From positions 1,011,587 through 1,075,586 of the forward strand of contig NZ_LT838272.1 of NCBI RefSeq assembly GCF_900176005.1: 64,000 nucleotides of DNA, in the 5' to 3' direction. A program made the translations under genes and the position numbers. The notes under the pieces are model-generated. The model was given only the letters and a program-made list of their open reading frames with translations, was not told the DNA's origin and searched no databases. This DNA comes from Thermanaeromonas toyohensis ToBE (lineage in GTDB: Bacteria > Bacillota > DSM-521 > Neomoorellales > Neomoorellaceae). Positions 16,914-23,393 of this stretch are shown here, one piece after another. Within the stretch, counting starts at the first letter, position 1; every line of letters begins with the position of its first letter.

Positions 16914-17739
16914 AAACTTTGGACAGGTCAATCCGCTGGTACCCCAGCTAGGACGGATTATAAATATTGTCGAGGAGACCCCGGATATAAAGACTTTTTA
17001 TATAACTACTGATCAGGGTAAACCCTTTACTCCTTTACCAGGTCAGTTGGCTATGTTATCCTTATTAGATGTAGGGGAGGCCATGTTTTCCATCACTTCC
17101 CAGGGGCCTGACCACTTGGAGATATCCATTAAGAAAGTGGGTACCCTCACAGAGGCCCTCCATGAAGCCGAGATAGGCCAGACTGTTGGTATCCGCGGAC
17201 CTTATGGTAACGGGTTTCCCCTGGAAATGTTTTATGGGAAGGACGTACTTTTCATCGGCGGCGGTATAGGGCTGGCCCCTGTCCGTTCCTTGATCAATTA
17301 TTGTATCGAACACCGGGATAAGTTTGGACATTTGTGGATCATCTATGGTGCTCGCTCTCCGGCGGATCTCTGCTTTAAAACCGACCTCTTTGAAAACTGG
17401 CCTAAAGTGGAGAACTGCCGGGTGGATGTGACTGTAGATAAAGGAGATGCTACCTGGACGGGACACGAAGGTTTTGTTCCTGCCTTTGTGGAGGAGCTTA
17501 AGCCCACGCCTCAAGGCAAAGTGGCGGTAACCTGCGGGCCGCCCATCATGATCAAGTTTGTCCTGCAGGTTTTGGAGAGATTGGGTTTTAAAGACGACCA
17601 AATTGTTACTACTTTGGAGATGCGTATGAAGTGCGGTATTGGGAAATGCGGGCGCTGCAACTTAGGGAGCAAATATGTGTGCTTGGATGGCCCGGTGTTC
17701 ACCCTAGCCCAGCTTAAACAGTTACCCAATGAGTACTGA
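16906..17739 (+). CDS. flxA: FlxA-like FAD/NAD(P)-binding subunit (AsrB-type)
   Basis: 277 residues of the ferredoxin-NADP reductase superfamily. A beta-barrel FAD domain (FTPLPGQLAMLSLLDVGEA; GIRGPYGNGFPL) precedes the NAD-binding domain (LFIGGGIGLAPVRSLINY; TCGPPIMIKFVLQVL). The C-terminus CGIGKCGRCNLG...YVCLDGPVF provides a [2Fe-2S] site as in DHODH electron-transfer subunits. It is the likely NADH entry point of the complex. NADH versus NADPH cannot be told from the sequence by eye. It overlaps the next gene by 11 bases. Confidence 0.85.
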   Translation: MAENFGQVNPLVPQLGRIINIVEETPDIKTFYITTDQGKPFTPLPGQLAMLSLLDVGEAMFSITSQGPDHLEISIKKVGTLTEALHEAEIGQTVGIRGPYGNGFPLEMFYGKDVLFIGGGIGLAPVRSLINYCIEHRDKFGHLWIIYGARSPADLCFKTDLFENWPKVENCRVDVTVDKGDATWTGHEGFVPAFVEELKPTPQGKVAVTCGPPIMIKFVLQVLERLGFKDDQIVTTLEMRMKCGIGKCGRCNLGSKYVCLDGPVFTLAQLKQLPNEY

Positions 17740-18484
17740 TCTCCATGTTCATGGCTTGGCCCACACCGGTCCGCCCCATACAGTAGAACAGCTCTGGCCC
17801 TATGTTGAGGAAGCCCAAAAGCAGGGTCTAATGGAGCTCGGTTTTGCTGAGCACGATGAATACCTTTATGGTTTAGATTTTCGGGTTTTTGAAGAGCTGG
17901 CTCGCTTATCCCCGATAAAAATAAAAAAGGGGTTGGAGGTGAGTTTCCGGCCTGAAAGGTGTGATTTAAAGGCCATTGCCTCCCGCCCCTGGGATTACCT
18001 TATCGCTTCTGTTCACGATATCGGTCCCTGGGGTTTCGATAGCCCGGGCGGAAGAAGCTTTTATGCTGACTGGGATATGGACGAGCTATACTTTACTTAT
18101 TTTGATTTGGTTGCCCGGGCTGCTTCTACCGGTTTTTTCCAAATTATTGGACACTTGGATCTGATAAAACTATATGGCCACAAGCCGCGGCGATCTGTTG
18201 CGGAATTGGCCGAACCGGCCCTTAGGGTTATCGCCCAGGCTGGTGTAGCGGTAGAAGTAAATACTGCAGGCTTATATAAGCCAGTCGGGGAAATCTACCC
18301 TTCAGTAGAGTTGTTACAGCGCTGCTTTGAGCTGAATATTCCGGTTACCATATCCTCGGATGCCCATAACCCAGAGGAGGTGGGTAGGAGCAGGGAGAAA
18401 GCAGTTCGCTTACTTAAGAGAATAGGCTATACCCAACTGGTCACTTTCAGGGAGAGAAAATTGGAGGTTGTTTCCTTAAAGTAG
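17729..18484 (+). CDS. PHP-domain phosphoesterase (histidinol-phosphatase-like)
   Basis: 251 residues. Metal ligands of the PHP fold are visible: DLHVHG (HxH), FAEHDEY, KKGLEVSF, ASVHDIG, IGHLDLI and SSDAHNP. Such proteins hydrolyse phosphate monoesters, including histidinol phosphate; no histidine-biosynthesis gene is nearby. It overlaps flxA by 11 bases and is almost surely co-translated with it, which is unusual for this enzyme. A link to the Hdr/Flx complex is not evident from the protein itself. Confidence 0.8.
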   Translation: MSTDLHVHGLAHTGPPHTVEQLWPYVEEAQKQGLMELGFAEHDEYLYGLDFRVFEELARLSPIKIKKGLEVSFRPERCDLKAIASRPWDYLIASVHDIGPWGFDSPGGRSFYADWDMDELYFTYFDLVARAASTGFFQIIGHLDLIKLYGHKPRRSVAELAEPALRVIAQAGVAVEVNTAGLYKPVGEIYPSVELLQRCFELNIPVTISSDAHNPEEVGRSREKAVRLLKRIGYTQLVTFRERKLEVVSLK

Positions 18485-18540
18485 TAGAAAGCCCAGTAAT
18501 TTATTTTATAGGGCCAAGTTAAAGGGAAAGATTATTGGTA

Positions 18541-18680
18541 ATAGGGCTTAAGGGGAGTAGCCGCCGGAGGTTTTCCAGGCTGTTGGGGCTGGAAAAGAAC
18601 CGATCTTTCCGGTACCAGGGTTCGTCAGCACGGCTTTAAGCCCGGACCTGGTTTGTTTAAAAGGCGAGACCTTACCGCCC
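18541..18680 (+). promoter_or_regulatory. Manganese-type riboswitch (yybP-ykoY)
   Basis: The leader of the downstream exchanger has the family's fixed blocks in order: AAGGGGAGTAGCC (18550-18562), GTTCGTCAGCACGG (18620-18633) and AAGGCGAGACCTT (18661-18673). The Escherichia coli mntP leader carries the same GGGGAGUAGCC, CGUCA and GGCGAGACC pieces. An inner hairpin CTGG...GGCTGG and TTCCAG/CTGGAA pairing fill the arms. The GAGACC block is shared with the terminator stem just downstream, so ligand binding should prevent termination (an ON switch). Confidence 0.82.
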
Positions 18681-18715
18681 AATAAAGGGGAGGGTGGAAG
18701 GTCTCTTTATTTTTT
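18666..18715 (+). terminator. Riboswitch-controlled intrinsic terminator
   Basis: GAGACCTT (18666-18673) pairs with AAGGTCTC (18698-18705), continued by CCGCCC (18675-18680) with GGGTGG (18692-18697), A18674 bulged. A T-rich tract follows (18706-18715). Its 5' arm is the conserved aptamer segment, so aptamer and terminator exclude each other. Confidence 0.88.
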
Positions 18716-18734
18716 GATGGAGGTGGGAAAGCTT

Positions 18735-19739
18735 ATGGTAGACCTGGTATTGCTCCTTATTAGTCTCGGTGTTATCCTTTTAGGGGCTGAAGTGTTCACT
18801 AACGGTGTGGAATGGTTAGGTAAAAAGCTTAACTTAGGTGAAGGAGCGGTAGGTAGTATTTTGGCAGCTGTAGGGACCGCCCTTCCTGAAAGCATGATCC
18901 CTGTGGTGGCTATCCTATTGGGAGGGGGCCATGTAGGAGAAGAAGTGGGTATAGGAGCTATTTTGGGAGCGCCTTTTATGCTTAGTACTCTGGCTTTTTT
19001 TATCACGGGGGTGGCTGTAATTGCTTACCGGGGGCGCCGCCCCGACTTCCCCCGTATGCGCCTTAACACAGTGATCATGGGGCGCGACCTTAGGTTTTTT
19101 TTACTCGTTTATGCTATAGCTATTCTGGCTGCTCTGCTTAAAACCCATCTATGGAAACAGATAGTAGCCTTTTTCTTGGCTATAGCCTACTTCACTTATG
19201 CCTATCTCACAGTAACCCAGGAAAGTGGCAACAACGAGGAGGAAGAATTACATCCCCTTTATTTCGCCAGGCGTAGCGAAGATCCCTCTCTAGGTCTGGT
19301 GGTGCTGCAAGTTTTGGTAGCCCTTGGATTGATTATAGGGGGGGCTAGGATCTTTGTAAGGGGCGTGGAACATCTATCTAGCTTATTAGGCGTACCAGCC
19401 TTTGTATTATCCCTCATTATAGCGCCCATAGCTACAGAGCTCCCGGAAAAATTTAATAGTATAATCTGGATAGGAAAGGGTAAGGATACCTTGGCTTTAG
19501 GCAACATTACTGGGGCCATGGTCTTCCAGAGCTCCCTTTTGCCTGCCTTGGGGATAACTATGACCAGCTGGGATCTTACTCCGGGAGCTATGATTAGTGC
19601 AGCCCTGGCTATTCTTTCGGCAGGCATGGTTTTCTGGCAGATCCGCCGGAAGAAGTATCTCACACCCTATACCCTCATGAGTGGTGGGGCCTTTTATATG
19701 GTTTTTGTAATTTTGGTCTTCAGCGGGATTATAAGGTAG
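18735..19739 (+). CDS. Sodium/calcium exchanger family (CaCA) membrane protein
   Basis: 334 residues, about ten membrane segments in two homologous halves. The alpha-repeat motifs are GTALPESMIPVVAILLGGG and APIATELPEKFNSIIW...GNITGAMVFQSS, with the acidic ion-site residues present. GGAGGTGG (18719-18726) sets ATG 18735; starts at 18714/18717 would lie before it. Because of the manganese-type riboswitch, the exported ion may be Mn2+ or Ca2+ rather than Ca2+ alone; this is inference. Confidence 0.88.
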   Translation: MVDLVLLLISLGVILLGAEVFTNGVEWLGKKLNLGEGAVGSILAAVGTALPESMIPVVAILLGGGHVGEEVGIGAILGAPFMLSTLAFFITGVAVIAYRGRRPDFPRMRLNTVIMGRDLRFFLLVYAIAILAALLKTHLWKQIVAFFLAIAYFTYAYLTVTQESGNNEEEELHPLYFARRSEDPSLGLVVLQVLVALGLIIGGARIFVRGVEHLSSLLGVPAFVLSLIIAPIATELPEKFNSIIWIGKGKDTLALGNITGAMVFQSSLLPALGITMTSWDLTPGAMISAALAILSAGMVFWQIRRKKYLTPYTLMSGGAFYMVFVILVFSGIIR

Positions 19740-19763
19740 AAAAACCGGTAACTAATAATACAC

Positions 19764-19785
19764 GCCCGGAGTATCCGGGCTTTTT
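19764..19785 (+). terminator. Intrinsic terminator after the CaCA exchanger
   Basis: GCCCGGA (19764-19770) and TCCGGGC (19774-19780) with loop GTA, followed by TTTTT. A strong terminator that makes the riboswitch-exchanger unit monocistronic. Confidence 0.92.
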
Positions 19786-19841
19786 CCTTTTCCAAGTCCA
19801 TAAACATAATATAGAGCAAAAAGGTACAGGGGTGGATGGAT

Positions 19842-21125
19842 ATGCCCCGCGTGATAGTAGTAGGAGGCGGTTGGGCAGGGTGTGCAGCAGCCTGGGCTGC
19901 CCGCCAGGCAGGAGCAGAGGTTATTCTCTTAGAGCGTACAGATATGCTGCTGGGGACTGGACTCGTTGGGGGTATTATACGGAATAATGGGCGTTATACA
20001 GCGGCCGAAGAGCTAGTAGCTTTAGGAGCAGGGAGGCTCCTTGAGCTAACCGACCGTGTAGCTCGCCACAAAAATATCGATTTCGCTGGTCATCGTCATG
20101 CAACCCTTTATGATGTAACCCGAATAGAACCCCTGGTCCGGATTACCTTAGTGAACGCTGGTATTAAACTAAGGCTTAAAAGCAGAGTGCGCAAAGTACG
20201 GGTAATAGGGGAAAGGATTAAAGCGGTGGAAACTGAGGAAGGAGAGGAAATACCAGGTGATGCCTTTATCGATGCTACAGGTACAGCTGGGCCTCCAGCT
20301 AATTGCCGCCGCTACGGTTTTGGGTGTGTCATGTGTATTTACCGTTGTCCTACCTTCGGTGGGCGCTTAAGCCTTTGCGCTTTAGCCGGGGTGGAGGAAT
20401 ACGCTGCCCTCCGGCGAAGCGGTGGGCTAGGTGCCTTAAGCGGTTCTTGTAAGCTTAAGAAAGCTTCCCTAGCTCCTTACCTAGTTCAAATTTTAGAAAA
20501 GGAGGGTGTAGTTTGTTTACCGCTACCTTCCCACCTTAAAGGAAAAAAGGAACATTTATATCGCAAGGCTTGCCAGCAGTACGCCTTGGAAGAGTATGTA
20601 GATAATTTGATCCTCTTGGATACCGGACCAGTTAAACTTATGACCCCCTTTTTGCCCTTGGATGATCTCCGACAAATAAGAGGGCTGGAAAATGCCTGCT
20701 ATGAAGATCCTTACGCTGGTGGTATAGGCAATTCTGTACGTTTTTTGGCCATGGTTCCCCGAGAAGACACCATGCGGGTTAAGGCCCTGGAAAATGTTTT
20801 TTGCGCAGGAGAGAAAGCTGGCCCGCTGGTGGGACATACCGAAGCCATAGTCACAGGAACTTTAGCTGGACATAATGCTGTACGTTTCCTAGCGGGACAG
20901 GAACTCCTTAGCTTGCCCCTTTCTTTGGCAGTTGGTGACTTTATAACCTTCTCCCGCGAGCAAGTTGAATGTGGAGAGGGCCTATATAGATCTTTTACCT
21001 TCTCGGGATCCGTATACTGGGAGCGCATGCAAAGGCTAGGTCTATATACTATTGATTTCTGGAATGTCTGGAAAAAAGTAGAAGAAGTAGGTTTGTTAGG
21101 AGTCTTCGCCCAAAAAATATTGTGA
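19842..21125 (+). CDS. FAD-dependent oxidoreductase of unknown substrate
   Basis: 427 residues. N-terminal dinucleotide site VIVVGGGWAGCAAAWAARQA and acidic strand end VILLERTD bind FAD. ENVFCAGEKAGPLVGHTEAI is the C-terminal FAD-contact segment. A Cys-rich loop FGCVMCIYRCPTFGG (four Cys, near residue 165) may hold a metal or disulfide. The fold resembles GidA/fumarate-reductase-like proteins but I do not recognise the substrate. CAGGGGTGG precedes ATG 19842; ATG 19836 is too close to it. Confidence 0.7.
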   Translation: MPRVIVVGGGWAGCAAAWAARQAGAEVILLERTDMLLGTGLVGGIIRNNGRYTAAEELVALGAGRLLELTDRVARHKNIDFAGHRHATLYDVTRIEPLVRITLVNAGIKLRLKSRVRKVRVIGERIKAVETEEGEEIPGDAFIDATGTAGPPANCRRYGFGCVMCIYRCPTFGGRLSLCALAGVEEYAALRRSGGLGALSGSCKLKKASLAPYLVQILEKEGVVCLPLPSHLKGKKEHLYRKACQQYALEEYVDNLILLDTGPVKLMTPFLPLDDLRQIRGLENACYEDPYAGGIGNSVRFLAMVPREDTMRVKALENVFCAGEKAGPLVGHTEAIVTGTLAGHNAVRFLAGQELLSLPLSLAVGDFITFSREQVECGEGLYRSFTFSGSVYWERMQRLGLYTIDFWNVWKKVEEVGLLGVFAQKIL

Positions 21126-21164
21126 AAAGCCGGCCAAAATGGGATAGGTTTTAAGGGGCCTAAG

Positions 21165-21194
21165 TTGACAGCCCGTGTAGGTAACCGCTACAAT
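21165..21194 (+). promoter_or_regulatory. Sigma-A promoter of the perR-like gene
   Basis: TTGACA (21165-21170), 18-base spacer, TACAAT (21189-21194). Transcription would start near 21201, just ahead of the operator-like palindrome. Confidence 0.75.
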
Positions 21195-21208
21195 TAAATC
21201 GACTAGAC

Positions 21209-21223
21209 TGATAACTATTATTA
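21209..21223 (+). promoter_or_regulatory. PerR-box-like operator
   Basis: TGATAACTATTATTA matches the PerR box TTATAATNATTATAA at 11 of 14 fixed positions. It lies directly after the predicted transcription start of the gene for a Fur/PerR regulator, where binding would block its own expression. Confidence 0.5.
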
Positions 21224-21251
21224 ATTTTAAACGATTTATGTAGGTGATTAT

Positions 21252-21650
21252 ATGAAACAAGTAAACAGGCGGATGACAAAACAAAAACGGTTAATATTAG
21301 AAATATTGCGCAGTACCAAGTCCCATCCAACAGCTGATTGGATTTATGACCAAGCTCGTAAAGTGCTCCCAAGCATTAGCTTAGGTACAGTTTATCGGAA
21401 CCTGGCTGTCCTAAAAGAAGAGGGGGAAATTATGGAGCTGAACTATGGCAGTACTTATAGCCGCTATGATGGTAACCCTCAGAATCACTATCACTTTGTA
21501 TGCCTTAAGTGTGGTCGGGTCGAGGATGTAGATATGCCCGTGTGTTCTGAATTGGATAAACAGGCGGAAAAGACCAGGATAGGAGAGGTCTATTACCACC
21601 GATTAGAATTTTATGGTCTTTGCTTGCATTGTCAAAGTGGAGGGATATAG
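21252..21650 (+). CDS. perR: Fur/PerR-family metal-dependent regulator
   Basis: 132 residues. The N-terminal winged helix (RMTKQKRLILEILRSTKSHP, ISLGTVYRNLAVLKEEG) is followed by the dimerisation domain with HYHFVCLKCG and GLCLHCQ, forming the CxxC...CxxC structural zinc site. The regulatory-site region SRYDGNPQNHYH has an Asp and His as in PerR, favouring peroxide sensing over iron sensing, but Fur cannot be excluded. The next gene starts one base after the stop codon. Confidence 0.8.
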   Translation: MKQVNRRMTKQKRLILEILRSTKSHPTADWIYDQARKVLPSISLGTVYRNLAVLKEEGEIMELNYGSTYSRYDGNPQNHYHFVCLKCGRVEDVDMPVCSELDKQAEKTRIGEVYYHRLEFYGLCLHCQSGGI

Positions 21651-21651
21651 T

Positions 21652-22335
21652 TTGGCCAAGGAAACGTGGAAGTATCTCCAGCAGATACCGGTTTTTGCTG
21701 ATCTGGAGGAAGAAGAGCTTAAAAAGATCGCTGACCTGGCTTTAACCAGACGTTATCCTAAAAATGCCTATATTTTTTTTGAAGGAGAGCCGGGGAGCGG
21801 GTTTTATTTTGTTAAATCTGGAGCCATCAAGCTCTTCCAAGTACTAGAAGATGGACGGGAAAAGATCCTCCACTTTGTGCGGGAAGGGGAGATCTTCGCT
21901 GAGGTTGTTCTTTTCGACGGGGGCCCTTATCCTGCTACTGCCCAGACCCTGGAAGATACCGAGGTGGGCTACATCCGCAACGAAGATATGGAAGATCTGC
22001 TGCGTAAGCACGGAGAGATAGCGGTAAAAATTATTAAAGTGATGAGCCGGAGGCTCAGACAAGCCCAGATTCATATTCGGGACTTGGCCCTTAAGGGTGC
22101 TTATGGCCGGCTGGCTAGTACGCTACTTAATCTAGCAGAAGAATATGGAGAAAAGAAAGGGGAAGGGGTGACTATCGTTCTCTCTTTAAGCCAGCAGGAA
22201 ATAGCTAATCTTATCGGCACATCTAGAGAGACGGTGGCTAGGATTTTAAGCGAATTTAGGCGCTTGGGAGCCATTAAGGTGGATAGGCAGCGCATTACGA
22301 TAGTTCGACCAGAACTTCTTAAGGATTGGTTTTAG
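21652..22335 (+). CDS. Crp/Fnr-family transcription regulator
   Basis: 227 residues from TTG 21652, with GTGGAGGG 7 bases upstream inside the perR-like gene. The N-terminal cyclic-nucleotide-binding barrel (FFEGEPGSGFYFVKSGAIKL; FAEVVLFDGGPYPATAQTLE) precedes a long dimer helix and a C-terminal helix-turn-helix (LSLSQQEIANLIGTSRETVA). There is no N-terminal Cys cluster, so it is not a classical oxygen-sensing FNR. Ligand unknown. Coupling to the PerR-like gene suggests a shared redox or stress stimulus. Confidence 0.85.
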   Translation: MAKETWKYLQQIPVFADLEEEELKKIADLALTRRYPKNAYIFFEGEPGSGFYFVKSGAIKLFQVLEDGREKILHFVREGEIFAEVVLFDGGPYPATAQTLEDTEVGYIRNEDMEDLLRKHGEIAVKIIKVMSRRLRQAQIHIRDLALKGAYGRLASTLLNLAEEYGEKKGEGVTIVLSLSQQEIANLIGTSRETVARILSEFRRLGAIKVDRQRITIVRPELLKDWF

Positions 22336-22407
22336 GGTAGGTTTTATCCATTGAGGGTAATATTCTTGCGCTCTAGGGGCAAAAAGCTACTTTTTAACTC
22401 ACAACCC

Positions 22408-22437
22408 TTGCGAAAATCCCTTAACGTATTATAGAAT
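22408..22437 (+). promoter_or_regulatory. Promoter of the 36-codon gene
   Basis: TTGCGA (22408-22413), 18-base spacer, TAGAAT (22432-22437), ending 43 bases before the start codon of the short gene. Confidence 0.5.
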
Positions 22438-22480
22438 AAAAGCAAAAATGAGATAAGGATTTGCTTGGGAGGCGGCGATT

Positions 22481-22591
22481 ATGAGCTACGAAAATGAACT
22501 CGGTACCTACTTGGAACTTAACCAGGAAAACTGGCTGGAGCGTCTGCAATGGTTGGGTATTAATGTAGAGAAAGTAGAAGATAAAGGTTAA
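22481..22591 (+). CDS. Small 36-residue protein, no family recognised
   Basis: ATG 22481 has GGGAGG 8 bases upstream. The peptide MSYENELGTYLELNQENWLE, followed by RLQWLGINVEKVEDKG, is acidic and likely helical with a hydrophobic face (L, Y, W, L). No membrane segment or export signal. A promoter-like pair lies upstream and an intrinsic terminator ends 46 bases after the stop, so it has every part of a complete gene. Spacing from the two-component system suggests independent expression. Function unknown. Confidence 0.6.
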   Translation: MSYENELGTYLELNQENWLERLQWLGINVEKVEDKG

Positions 22592-22616
22592 AACCCTTAA
22601 GACATCCAGCGCAAGG

Positions 22617-22637
22617 CCCCGTGTGGACGGGGTTTTT
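22617..22637 (+). terminator. Intrinsic terminator of the small gene
   Basis: CCCCG (22617-22621) and CGGGG (22628-22632) with a six-base loop, then TTTTT. Confidence 0.85.
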
Positions 22638-22672
22638 ATTTTGGTTTTTAGAAGCCAGGGGGGATTTTTTTA

Positions 22673-22708
22673 TGATATAATATACACCTGGGGGGTATAC
22701 AGGTGAAC
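22673..22708 (+). promoter_or_regulatory. Extended -10 promoter with overlapping palindromes
   Basis: TGATATAAT (22673-22681) is an extended -10; no good -35 is seen. Directly after it, TATAC...GTATA halves flank ACCTGGGGG, and CACCTG/CAGGTG form a wider inverted repeat reaching the GTG start of the response regulator. A G-rich core between TATAC-like arms resembles operators of CsoR-type copper repressors, but no such repressor gene is in the window. It could also be the binding site of the response regulator. Confidence 0.4.
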
Positions 22709-23389
22709 CAAGTTAAAATTCTTATTGCCGACGACGAACCCAGACTCCGACAGCTTGTTCGCTTATATCTTGAACGGGAGGGCATGACAGTAGAAGAGGC
22801 AGAGACTGGTCGGCAGACGTTAGAGAAGATCCGTTCTGGTAATTTCGACCTGCTCATCCTGGATATTATGATGCCCGAAGGGGATGGGTGGTCTGTTTGC
22901 CGGGAAGTGCGCAAGAACGCTGACTTGCCTATTATAATGCTCACAGCCCGTGGGGAGGAGCTGGACAGGCTTTTGGGATTTGAACTAGGTGCCGACGACT
23001 ATGTAGTAAAACCCTTCAGCCCCCGGGAACTGGTGGCCCGGGTGAAGGCGCTCCTCCGCCGGAGCCGGATGGGCAAAGGGAGCCGGGAGGAGTTAAAGTT
23101 TCCTGGGCTTACTATTGATGTAGCAGCACGGGAGGTTAGGGTAGAGGGAGAAAAGATTAATCTTACCCCCAAGGAATTCGAATTGCTCCTCTTTTTAGCT
23201 CGGCATGCGGGTCAGGTCATGAGCCGGGAGAAGATTTTGGAGCAGGTTTGGGGATATGACTTTTATGGCGACCTGCGGACGGTAGATACACATATCAAAA
23301 ATTTGCGAGAAAAATTAGGTCGCGATCGTGGCCAGCGCTACATCGTTACAGTTTGGGGAGTGGGATATAAATTTGACGCCGGGAAGTGA
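22703..23389 (+). CDS. Two-component response regulator, OmpR/PhoB family
   Basis: 228 residues from GTG 22703. Receiver domain with D10-D11, phospho-acceptor D54 (LLILDIMMPEGDG), T in IIMLTARGEE and K in YVVKPFSPRE. The C-terminal winged-helix domain contains LTPKEFELLLFLARHAGQ and VDTHIKNLREKLG. The gene for the cognate sensor starts 4 bases after the stop. The pair probably controls a nearby or unlinked metal- or envelope-stress gene; the target is not evident. Confidence 0.92.
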   Translation: MNQVKILIADDEPRLRQLVRLYLEREGMTVEEAETGRQTLEKIRSGNFDLLILDIMMPEGDGWSVCREVRKNADLPIIMLTARGEELDRLLGFELGADDYVVKPFSPRELVARVKALLRRSRMGKGSREELKFPGLTIDVAAREVRVEGEKINLTPKEFELLLFLARHAGQVMSREKILEQVWGYDFYGDLRTVDTHIKNLREKLGRDRGQRYIVTVWGVGYKFDAGK

Positions 23390-23393
23390 AGTT

